The notes below the pieces were generated by a model, which was given only the letters and a program-made list of their open reading frames with translations, ran no database searches and was not told where the DNA came from. Below, piece by piece: positions 47,767-54,279 of a DNA stretch of 64,000 bases. The stretch is taken from NCBI GenBank assembly GCA_947498595.1, contig CANMKX010000008.1, positions 62,001 to 126,000 on the forward strand, read 5' to 3'. Source of the DNA: an uncultured Aquimarina sp. GTDB taxonomy: Bacteria; Bacteroidota; Bacteroidia; Flavobacteriales; Flavobacteriaceae. The translations under genes and the position numbers were made by a program. Each line of letters opens with the position of its first letter. Within the stretch, counting starts at the first letter, position 1.

Positions 47767-48311
47767 TTTGAGCAATAAGTTGATAACAATCGATTTTCAA
47801 TGCCTATTTTTTTTGCAAGCCAATATGCAATTGCGGTAAGAGGTTTACAAAGTGTGAAAAGAAGATTGTCTACTTGTGTGTCACCCCAATGAAGTAAGAT
47901 AACAGCATAAAAAGGATTGATAGGAATTTGATTTTTTCCAAACGTTTTATTTTCATTAACCAAACCAAAAAGTGCTTTTATAAAATTTTCAAAACCGGGT
48001 TGACCTGGGCGTAATGTAACTTTAAAAGTAATTGCATGTTGAGAAGGGTTAAAGAAACGATGTGTTTTACGAATCGGGACTGTAATTTTTTCTCCTTTGT
48101 TTAAATGTAATGTGGTGTCACGATAGCTGACTCCTAAAACCCCGTCAATAGCTTCAAATTCTTCAGTAAAATGTTGATGATAATGAAAAGAGTTGCCACC
48201 ACCAGTTTGTAAACATACTTCCATTTCAGAAAAAAGACCATTACTTTCTTCAGCAGTAGTAAGAATAGTCATAGATTCTTTATTGATAGGATTGTAATAA
48301 ACTCTAGGCAT
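47763..48311 (-). CDS. Cupin-domain protein
   Basis: 182 aa. A single cupin barrel: GGNSFHYHQHFTEEFEAIDGV (motif 1: the His/His/Glu metal ligands), then KITVPIRKTHRFFNPS (motif 2, His ligand). The C-terminal 60 residues are partly hydrophobic (LLFTLCKPLTAIAYWLAKK). Function unknown: either a small-molecule enzyme or a sensor. Placed as a single gene between the purC terminator and the accessory region. Confidence 0.88.
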   Translation of the reverse strand: MPRVYYNPINKESMTILTTAEESNGLFSEMEVCLQTGGGNSFHYHQHFTEEFEAIDGVLGVSYRDTTLHLNKGEKITVPIRKTHRFFNPSQHAITFKVTLRPGQPGFENFIKALFGLVNENKTFGKNQIPINPFYAVILLHWGDTQVDNLLFTLCKPLTAIAYWLAKKIGIENRLLSTYCSK

Positions 48312-48540
48312 ATGTATTAAGTATGATTAAAAAATATATAATTTTTATGATACTACGAACTTTTATCGATATACATAGTAAGAATTATTAAATTTTGCGA
48401 ATTTGTTATTTAGAAATATACTAAAGAAATTTATTACTTATTTATAATCATAAGAATATCAGTTTCGAATCTTTGTAAATGATTATTATTATTATTATTA
48501 TTATCTGCCAAGTTTTGACGACACCTCAAAGGATAGGATG
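48312..48540. other. Intergenic region with ATT microsatellite
   Basis: 229 bp without a gene. It contains the microsatellite (ATT)7 at 48482-48502. The segment that follows, up to the RDD gene stop, resembles in part (ctgccaag) the junction sequences near 50100 and 52110. It marks the boundary between core genome and the RHS region. I see no promoter with a good -33 element. Confidence 0.5.
48482..48502. repeat. (ATT)7 microsatellite
   Basis: Seven uninterrupted ATT units in a non-coding stretch, flanked by g and atc. Not near a promoter that I can identify; likely neutral. Confidence 0.85.
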
Positions 48541-48906
48541 TTAGCTAGGGGAAACTATGTCTAAATTTAAAAATTTATCCGAAAGTCTCTTTTTAGTTAT
48601 TAAAATTATTAAAAATTCTATCGGCCAAATAATATTGGATATATTTCTTAAAATCTTTCTTCCTAAAAAAAAACTTTTATTACTAGAAATATCTATAATT
48701 TTAAGTTTCATTATTTCTTTTCCAATAGAACCAACTGGAGTCACTATATCTTTAAATAAAAACAAAAAAAATATGGCATAAAATACATATTCAGAAAGCA
48801 TTCCAAATTTATTTGTTAAAAAACCTAGAACTCCTCCTAAAAACCCGATTGTTATTAAATCTATAAAAAAAGCTTTAAATCGATTAAATATTTTCTTTTC
48901 TATCAT
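48541..48906 (-). CDS. RDD-family membrane protein
   Basis: 121 aa with three hydrophobic helices. RDD features are RFKAFFIDLITIG (arginine and aspartates of the first helix), GSIGKEIMKLKIID in the loop, and RKILRNISNIIWPIEFL in the last part. Role unknown in general. Its position as the last gene behind an RHS tip fragment (module A) on the same strand makes a small immunity or accessory role possible, but RDD proteins are common elsewhere too. The gap to the upstream broken ORF is 26 bp. Confidence 0.7.
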   Translation of the reverse strand: MIEKKIFNRFKAFFIDLITIGFLGGVLGFLTNKFGMLSEYVFYAIFFLFLFKDIVTPVGSIGKEIMKLKIIDISSNKSFFLGRKILRNISNIIWPIEFLIILITKKRLSDKFLNLDIVSPS

Positions 48907-48932
48907 AATTATTATTTAATTACTATTATGTA

Positions 48933-49262
48933 CTAAAATACCGTTTGCGAAAAGTTATGATTATTCTTTACATTCAATAAATTATAAGTTCTTTCCTCTT
49001 TATTAATAATTTTTAATTCAAAATAATTTGTTTTAACTAACTTATAAGCTATGTCATCTATAGATAAGTTAGATACTTTTATACCATATTTAGTAATAGC
49101 TTCATTTTTATCATATGAACTCCAACCTTTATTTTTTAATAAATACAGGTGAGATAAAGTATTAATATTTTTCGTTCTATCTTCAAATTCTATAAACCTT
49201 TTTACTTTTGATTTTTTAGTTAAGATTATTTCTTTATACTCTATTTCATTTGTTTTTTCATT
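48933..49262 (-). pseudogene. Broken ORF (about 107 aa) behind RHS module A
   Basis: An open frame runs from 49274 to the TAG at 48933 but contains no ATG, GTG or TTG near its start. An ATG at 49261 to 49259 is one frame off: it is followed by six A. One extra A would give MKKTNEIEYKEIILTKK and join the long frame. The protein has no motif I recognise; it is charged, with IEFEDRTKNINTLSHLYLL and DIAYKLVKTNYFELK. It could be an immunity gene, or the displaced end of the RHS tip. Either a frameshift or a sequencing error removed its start. Confidence 0.5.
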
Positions 49263-49279
49263 AAAATGATTTGATTACA

Positions 49280-50015
49280 TCACCATCCTTTTACACCCTC
49301 AATATTTTTACCAAAACCTACAGTTAGCTCAATGTTAAGAGTAGGTTCTGTTACATTTCCATGATTCTCTGTTCTATCACCAATTGGTAGAAATCTTTGG
49401 TTTCTACCCTCGCAATCAACATTTGGAGGATAAGGCTTCTTTCTATCAAGATCCATAAAACATATCGGATTATCAAAAACATAATTATAAGGACTATATC
49501 TATGCATTTCTTCTGCTAATGTATCAAGATTCATCCATCTACCTAAAGAGGCATCATAGTTTTGAGCTGTAATATCAATCTAGCTAAGACCTAATCCATT
49601 TTATTCTTCTTTTCCGCCAAATCCATAGTTATGCCCCCTACTAACAATGGTTTGATTATACCCTTTATGTTGCCATTTCAAAAGCATAATAATCTTTTAC
49701 TTGTTTGGTTTCGTGATTATTATATCCATCAATATCGGTATTATTTCTAAGAACGTCTACTTTTCCATCATTGTTTTTATCTGTATACGATAATCGTATA
49801 TTCCCTAAATGATCTTTGTATTGGTATATAGTCAAAATTTCCATCAACTGTTGGTTCTATATATTCTTCGGCATGGTTGAAAAACTCCAAACTTCCATTT
49901 TTATAGATGTAATTACCTGCATATTCAGTTGTAATCATCGTGCTTCCTTCTGCAACGATTTTCTTTTGCCTTACTCTTGTCTCATCGTAAATATAGTTAA
50001 TATTTCCCGTATGAA
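49280..50015 (-). pseudogene. Orphan RHS 3' module A (decayed core fragment with its own tip)
   Basis: Translating all frames gives a clear copy of the RHS core of the gene at 54264: [14 protein letters not shown] start, [52 protein letters not shown] and SPYNYVFDNPI. It is broken by several frameshifts and two stop codons, and has lost PFGLQ-like residues. After DPDG-like MDLDRKK the sequence differs from the main gene: residues KPYPPNVDCEGRN to KNIEGVKGW form a distinct tip. The ORF pieces 49280-49534 and 49665-49847 are fragments of this one pseudogene. Confidence 0.8.
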
Positions 50016-50151
50016 TTATAGTAGTTGAGGCTCATTAAAAAACTTAGATCATATAGAAAACTTAATAGGCTTATTCTTATTTTATTACTCTTACCTGTCA
50101 AGCTGATACGGTACTAGTTACAAAATAGCACTAGCGCATACTAAGACGAGC
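49761..50151. repeat. Direct repeat, copy 1 (module A side, empty IS target)
   Basis: About 391 bp nearly the same as copy 2 (51735-52133 plus 53766-53793). It spans the end of the RHS fragment, a non-coding part with tcattaaaaaacttag, and ends with ctaagacgagc. It contains the uninterrupted target TACAA at 50119-50123. It lacks a roughly 40-bp hairpin segment present in copy 2. Confidence 0.85.
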
Positions 50152-50372
50152 AGAGGATTACACCATCTGTTGAGATTGCCAATAAAATTGCAAAGGCTCT
50201 TGATGTATCTCTTGATTATTTGGTGGGCAATAATTCTATAATTGTAAAAGATAAAAACATACTTGCCCGCATTGAAGCGATTGCCAACATACCCAACAAC
50301 GAACAACAACAGATATTTAATGTAATTGATGCTTTATTACGTGACTATAACGCTAAAAAAGCATACTCATAA
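50145..50372 (+). pseudogene. Truncated XRE-type regulator (3' part), copy 1
   Basis: An open frame after a TAA at 50142-50144 encodes about 75 residues ending at 50372: PSVEIANKIAKALDVSLDYLVG, then VKDKNILARIEAIANIP and IFNVIDALLRDYNAK. The first block is the typical end of a Cro/C1-type helix-turn-helix followed by the usual C-terminal helices. The helix-turn-helix N-terminus is missing; instead the frame runs into the repeat junction gacgagc. So this is a remnant joined to the duplicated unit. Confidence 0.75.
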
Positions 50373-50375
50373 AAA

Positions 50376-50404
50376 AATCCTAACTCTATTTAAAAGTTAG
50401 GATT
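50376..50404. terminator. Terminator between the XRE remnant and the module-B immunity candidate
   Basis: 10-bp stem aatcctaact / agttaggatt (50376-50385, 50395-50404), with a run of A before and T-rich DNA after. It can work on both strands. Confidence 0.8.
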
Positions 50405-50443
50405 CTTCTATATCATCGCATTACAAATGCTTTAACAAAATAG

Positions 50444-50521
50444 TCACTCGAATAACTCGAGCGCCAGTAGGGATAATGTCATAAAAATTAATAACCTAAG
50501 CTTATTCATTTGTTTTTTCAT
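50444..50521 (-). CDS. 25-residue hydrophobic ORF after the module-B pair (doubtful)
   Basis: ATG at 50521 (2 bp after the stop of the 166-aa gene) encodes MKKQMNKLRLLIF then MTLSLLALELFE, a signal-peptide-like stretch that stops after 25 residues. It is probably the remaining 5' end of a lost gene. The first 17 bases of its frame are the same as those at the start of the broken ORF behind module A. Confidence 0.3.
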   Translation of the reverse strand: MKKQMNKLRLLIFMTLSLLALELFE

Positions 50522-50523
50522 AA

Positions 50524-51024
50524 TTATTCAAAAATTATATAAGCCAATCTAGGATCTAACTTATTATAATAAACCACAGGTAAACTTTTAGATTGAGCAA
50601 TTTTTTCATTAGTAAATTTATCCGAATCTTGATATCTTTCATATTCTTTATCTACAAAATATTTAAATAATATGTCATCATAAACTAATTCGAATGACTG
50701 AGCAGATATTTTTTTGTAGTTTATAGTATCGAATACAGGTTCAGCAAATGAAACATAATACTTATCAGGAACCTTGTCATAATAATAAACTTGAAATTTT
50801 TCTCCACTCCTAATATCCTTATTAGGCTTTGATAATTTAATACTCTTATTCTCTCCATTGACTTTAAATTTGCATATCACATTTCCTCCTATTGTAGTGA
50901 CTGTACCAATTATAGTTTCTCCTTTCTCTCTTACAATTTGGTATTGATTAAAAGATTTAAACGCTAAATAGGCTATAGTTGCCAATAGTATCAATGGTAT
51001 CAGGTAAGATAAAATCTTCTTCAT
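50524..51024 (-). CDS. Membrane-anchored protein, candidate immunity gene of RHS module B
   Basis: 166 aa. An N-terminal hydrophobic helix (residues 4-22) anchors the protein; the rest is a small beta-rich domain (ETIIGTVTTIGGNVICKF, SGEKFQVYYYDKVPDKYYV) followed by a charged C-terminal part. I recognise no family with certainty; the first domain recalls DUF3592-like folds. It begins 8 bp after the module-B tip gene stop on the same strand. In polymorphic toxin systems this is where the immunity gene sits; the function is inferred from position. Confidence 0.5.
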   Translation of the reverse strand: MKKILSYLIPLILLATIAYLAFKSFNQYQIVREKGETIIGTVTTIGGNVICKFKVNGENKSIKLSKPNKDIRSGEKFQVYYYDKVPDKYYVSFAEPVFDTINYKKISAQSFELVYDDILFKYFVDKEYERYQDSDKFTNEKIAQSKSLPVVYYNKLDPRLAYIIFE

Positions 51025-51032
51025 AAATTAAT

Positions 51033-51818
51033 TTAATGTGTAGATATTATTGTTTCTTCAATTTTGTTAACTGTATTTTGGATATTCTCAGTAGTCGATG
51101 CTGTCGTTGCTGAAGCAGCAGCACTTGTTGTAGTTTCAACAATAGTCGTATTACCTTTCATTGTCGATTCAGCTACAGATTTTTGAACTTTTGCAGCTGT
51201 ATTATTAGCGCTACCATTTAATGTTTTTGCTATCGTTTTATTAGCTTGATTTATTGTGTTTTTAGCTCCGCTATTTAAAGCTTTACTTACAGACTTCGAA
51301 ACACTTTTACTCGCCTTGCCCGCTAATTGATCAGCTCCAAATTCCACAACTGCATCAGTAAGATCTTTATTTGCTCCTGCTACCTGAACTTCGATTTGAC
51401 CTCCTTCAACTTTAACATCTGTTGCCGCTTTAGCGACATCACCTGCTACATTTGTAGCTTTAGCTACTTTTTTGAGAGTAGTCGCTGTTTTAACCGCTAC
51501 TTTCCCTGAAGTGGCTGCTCCTACTGCAGTTGCAATAAGAATATCTCCATAATCAATATCATGCCAATCTTTTCCTGTAGTAGCATTTACTGCTATTTGT
51601 GTACCTACTTCTACAATAGCACCAACTAAAGCTCCAATACACCAAGGACAATTACCATCAGGGTCATCATAATAAATAGGGTTGTTCCAAGCATAAGCAT
51701 AAGGTGATTTATCTATCTGGTTTTGATCTTCTGCTTTTCCATCATTGTCGCTATCTGTATACGATAATCGTATATTCCCTAAATGATCTTTGTATTGGTA
51801 TATAGTTAAAATTTCCAT
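51033..51818 (-). CDS. Orphan RHS tip, module B (core fragment plus hydrophobic C-terminal tip)
   Basis: About 261 aa from the ATG at 51818. Residues 1-20 ([19 protein letters not shown]) are an RHS core fragment, joined by a deletion to KSPYAYAWNNPIYYDDPDG, the usual core end. The tip that follows has GALVGAIVEVGTQIAVNA (hydrophobic, glycine-rich), YGDILIATAVGAATSG, and a long low-complexity stretch rich in A, K, T, S and N. Such tips can be pore-forming or membrane-active; no catalytic motif is visible. The ORF lacks a signal peptide and the shell, so it could act only after recombination into the main RHS gene. Confidence 0.55.
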   Translation of the reverse strand: MEILTIYQYKDHLGNIRLSYTDSDNDGKAEDQNQIDKSPYAYAWNNPIYYDDPDGNCPWCIGALVGAIVEVGTQIAVNATTGKDWHDIDYGDILIATAVGAATSGKVAVKTATTLKKVAKATNVAGDVAKAATDVKVEGGQIEVQVAGANKDLTDAVVEFGADQLAGKASKSVSKSVSKALNSGAKNTINQANKTIAKTLNGSANNTAAKVQKSVAESTMKGNTTIVETTTSAAASATTASTTENIQNTVNKIEETIISTH

Positions 51819-51990
51819 CAACTGTTGATTCTATATATCCTTCAGCATGGTTGAAAAACTCCAAACTTCCATTTTTATAGATGTAATTACCTGCATACTC
51901 GGTTGTAATCATCGTGCTTCCTTCTGTAACAATTTTCTTTTGTTTTACTCCTGTCGCATCGTAAATATAGTTAATATTTCTCGTTTGAAT
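51819..51990 (-). pseudogene. 5' remnant of RHS module B upstream of the ORF
   Basis: The sequence continues the RHS core upstream ([14 protein letters not shown], [24 protein letters not shown]) but out of frame with the ORF at 51033. The same small indel next to the segment DGNF[N/D]YI occurs in module A, showing common descent. The homology to the main gene starts abruptly at about 51990. Confidence 0.7.
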
Positions 51991-52051
51991 TATAGTAATT
52001 AAGGCTCATTAAAAAACTTAGATCATATGGAAAACTTAACAGGCTTATAAA

Positions 52052-52084
52052 TAAAAACACCAGTTACAAATCAATGTAACTGGT
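52052..52084 (-). terminator. Hairpin, minus-strand terminator in copy 2
   Basis: 10-bp perfect stem accagttaca / tgtaactggt (52059-52068, 52075-52084) with a 6-nt loop; on the minus strand followed by GTTTTTATTTAT. A diverged version of this hairpin also follows the second XRE remnant at about 53961-53990. Confidence 0.7.
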
Positions 52085-52128
52085 ACTTATTCTATTACTC
52101 TTACCTGCCAAGCTGATACGGCACTAGT

Positions 52129-52133
52129 TACAA
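52129..52133. repeat. Target-site duplication, left copy
   Basis: TACAA directly before the IS left end. The same five bases follow the right end (53761-53765). Confidence 0.85.
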
Positions 52134-52358
52134 CCTTAAATCCGTATGTCTCAAATAAAACATTTAAATTTTATATATGATTATAACTATATAGTTGAAA
52201 CTGTTTAAATATTCAATAATTAGTAGTGTTTAAATATTGATTTATAGTTTTTAATATAGTTGTAAATTATTAGTTATAGACAGGTTAGCCCCATTGAAAT
52301 TTGGGGTTAGTTATTTTTTATATGATTTATTATAGAAGTCTTATTACTATGGTCTTAA

Positions 52359-53653
52359 CTAGATTTTAAAATGTAAATTTTCATAAATTCTGAGTTTATA
52401 TTGTCTAGATGTTTTGATCCATTTAGCCGGGATAGTAATAAACCTAAAGATGAATTTCTTAATCCTATAACTAGTTTTGAGGTTTTTAAATCTCTTAGAA
52501 AACCTTGTTATTATATGATGATATAAGTTTCTACATATTGCAGTAAAAATCATGAATACAGTATTTTGTTCAAGTTTAGAAAAAGGTAAATTATTCCACT
52601 CAAAATCATTTTTAAGTACATCAAATTCTTTTTCGATTGTTCCTCGTTGATTATAGAAAAATACAATCTCATTCGCATCTCGACTTCTGTCGTTAGTAAG
52701 AATAGCTGAATAAAGACAGGCTTCATTGGTGAAAAGGTTCACCTGTTTGTCAATCCTTTCTATTTTAGATACTACTAAACGATAGGTCTGCAGAGGCTTG
52801 GTGTCTTTAGAATCTCGATGTGCTCTAGCAAAAGGTTTGTATTGTACTTCTCCTCGATACACAACCTCTGATGAACTTTCAATCCTAGTCCAATTATCAA
52901 TAGTGTTAATAGCTTTTGCAAGATCAGCGTTCATGCGAGCTTTTATATAAAACTGTTCAGCCTTTTTGCTTACTATCTTAATTATGTTATATAGATATGA
53001 TCCACTATCAGCTCTAAAAGCTTTTACTTTTACATTATTTTGATCTAACAGATCGAACATTCTAGATACTGTAGCATCTTGCAACGTTCAAGGGTTGCTA
53101 TTACCGTTCCTGTTTTCTATATAAACAATATTATTCTCAATGATACCAACTCCAGGACAATAACCAAACTCTTTTTTGTAAGTGTTCAAACTATCAGCTT
53201 TATTATTGAAGATGATAGTATTATCATAATCTAGGGTTAGTTCTTTATCAAAAAACATCTGTAATGAGCTTAAGATCCTTAAATTTAAGCTATTAACATC
53301 TTTATTGACACCAAATTCGTGTAAGCTTTTTCCTCGAGGGCTTTTCAATATTTCCTTGGGAAGTGATAATTCTTTAAGCCTATCCAAAACTCTATCTGGA
53401 CTCGGCACGTTTAAAAATCGATTACCTTGTAGGTGATCTCGGAAATTACCTCCTAAATCTTCAATACAATCATCTCCACAAAAATAAATAGACCAAAAAC
53501 TGTATAGGATATCTTTCCATGAATACTTAGATTGATTTGGCAATATCGGTAAATAATCCTGTAACAGAGAACCTATATTTTGTTTTTCGAATTCTTCTAA
53601 AACAAAATTTAACCTCCAAATGGACTTATGTGCTGAGAATTTAATACTTTCAT
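52359..53653 (-). pseudogene. IS1380-like transposase, frameshifted and with a nonsense codon
   Basis: The transposase begins at the ATG at 53653 (MKVLNSQHISPFGG) and then loses one base near 53608-53612; the correct frame continues LNFVLEEFEKQNIGSLL. In that frame it runs through FGYCPGVGIIENN and NRNGNSNP to a TGA at 53090-53088 (probably CGA before), then TLQDATVSRMF to HFKI at 52359. The IS1380 block VFFYNQRGTIEKEFDVLKNDFEWNNLPF is visible. With one base restored the gene is 432 codons, the normal size. It cannot produce an active enzyme. Confidence 0.85.
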
Positions 53654-53691
53654 ATCAGTGTTTTATCGCAACACCAATTTAGGTGAAAATA

Positions 53692-53731
53692 CTAAAAACC
53701 GCAAACCTAGTATTTACAACTGTTTGCGGTT
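53692..53731 (-). terminator. Hairpin inside the right end of the IS
   Basis: 10-bp stem aaccgcaaac / gtttgcggtt (53697-53706, 53722-53731). On the minus strand it is followed by TTTTAGTATT. It lies between the IS end and the transposase start, where it would stop transcription coming from outside the element. Confidence 0.65.
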
Positions 53732-53760
53732 GTTTTCATAATAAACTCACGGATTTAAGG

Positions 53761-53793
53761 TACAAACTAGCACTAGCACATACTAGGACGAGC
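53761..53793. repeat. Target duplication and end of direct repeat copy 2
   Basis: TACAA (53761-53765) followed by the last 28 bp of the repeat (ctagcactagcacatactaggacgagc), matching 50124-50151 with three differences. This is where the XRE remnant is joined. Confidence 0.8.
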
Positions 53794-53958
53794 TTGGTGG
53801 GTTCTAATCAAGATCAGGTAGAAGCTACTTTAAGTGACCGTGAACTACTTAACCAGTTTCAACGAGTGGAACAACTATCACAGGACAAAAAAGCGATTGT
53901 AAAGGAACTCTTAGAATCATTCCTTCTTAAATGTGATTTGCAAAAAAGAATGGCATAA
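53794..53958 (+). pseudogene. Truncated XRE-type regulator (3' part), copy 2
   Basis: 54 residues in frame: LVGSNQDQVEATLSDRELL, FQRVEQLSQDKKAIVKELL, ESFLLKCDLQKRMA. This is the C-terminal extension of a Cro/C1-type regulator (as after the helix-turn-helix LVG), different in sequence from copy 1. The helix-turn-helix is missing and the frame abuts the repeat junction gacgagc. A frame of 91 codons starting inside the IS (53683) runs into it, but that is a chance fusion. A hairpin resembling that at 52059 follows. Confidence 0.7.
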
Positions 53959-54075
53959 AAAAACCAGCTACAACTCACATCGTAACTGATTCTTATCATT
54001 TATAATTCTTCTTTAATTATCTTGCTAGCCTTCCTTATCATTCAGACAGGTCAAGAGGTTTTACTGAGTTGGGAG

Positions 54076-54252
54076 TCAGGATTTATTATATCCCCAAATA
54101 AATATTGCATACACCATCAAAGAAAAAAATATGCTAACAATTAATTCCCAAATATTAAATGATTCTTTTATAAGGAACGTATAAATTCCATAAACTATAA
54201 ATAAAAATAATAGAATATAGTTCTTTTTGGTTTTTAAAAATTCTTTTTTCAT
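54076..54252 (-). CDS. 58-residue two-helix membrane protein, candidate immunity gene of the main RHS tip
   Basis: The ORF starts at the ATG at 54252 (MKKEFLKTKKNYIL) and stops at 54076. The first 12 residues are lysine-rich, then there are two hydrophobic helices (about 12-27 and 34-53, IWELIVSIFFSLM). It starts 12 bp after the stop of the RHS gene, which is the typical site of an immunity gene. No motif is recognisable; small two-helix proteins are common as immunity to membrane-active tips. The start and stop codons of the pair lie in a 15-bp tandem repeat. Confidence 0.5.
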   Translation of the reverse strand: MKKEFLKTKKNYILLFLFIVYGIYTFLIKESFNIWELIVSIFFSLMVYAIFIWGYNKS

Positions 54253-54279
54253 TCGTTACTCTTTCATTCGTTACTCTTT
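54250..54279. repeat. 15-bp tandem duplication at the RHS stop / next start
   Basis: cattcgttactcttt (54250-54264) is followed at once by a near-identical second copy (54265-54279). On the minus strand each copy holds aaagagtaacgaatg. The RHS stop codon (54266-54264) is in the repeat junction. Confidence 0.85.

Larger units (their letters stand above)
51735..52133. repeat. Direct repeat, copy 2 left part (module B side)
   Basis: Near-copy of 49761-50151. It ends at TACAA (52129-52133), where the IS element is inserted; the copy continues behind the IS at 53766-53793 and ends with ctaggacgagc. It contains an extra hairpin segment at 52052-52084 relative to copy 1. Confidence 0.85.
52134..53760. 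mobile_element. IS1380-family-like insertion sequence, inactive copy (1,627 bp)
   Basis: Ends with inverted repeats: left ccttaaatccgt (52134-52145) and right its complement acggatttaagg (53749-53760). The 5-bp duplication TACAA flanks both ends, as known for IS1380 elements (4-5 bp). It carries one minus-strand transposase gene, disrupted. The uninterrupted target is present at 50119-50123, so both borders are exact. About 215-bp AT-rich non-coding DNA lies between the transposase stop and the left end. Confidence 0.88.

Noticed and set aside
48482..48502. (ATT)7 as a phase-variation tract
   Set aside because: It is between the ends of a gene and the start of a divergent one but not in a promoter that I can define, and triplet changes would not shift a frame.
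49816..50028. Plus-strand 70-codon frame in the module-A region
   Set aside because: It is antisense to the RHS core fragment and recurs at the other two copies (for example 55224-55460) only because the minus strand is conserved.
53683..53958. 91-codon frame that runs from inside the IS into the XRE remnant
   Set aside because: The first 37 codons are IS terminal DNA and repeat sequence; only the last 54 codons read as a regulator. A chance fusion created by the insertion.
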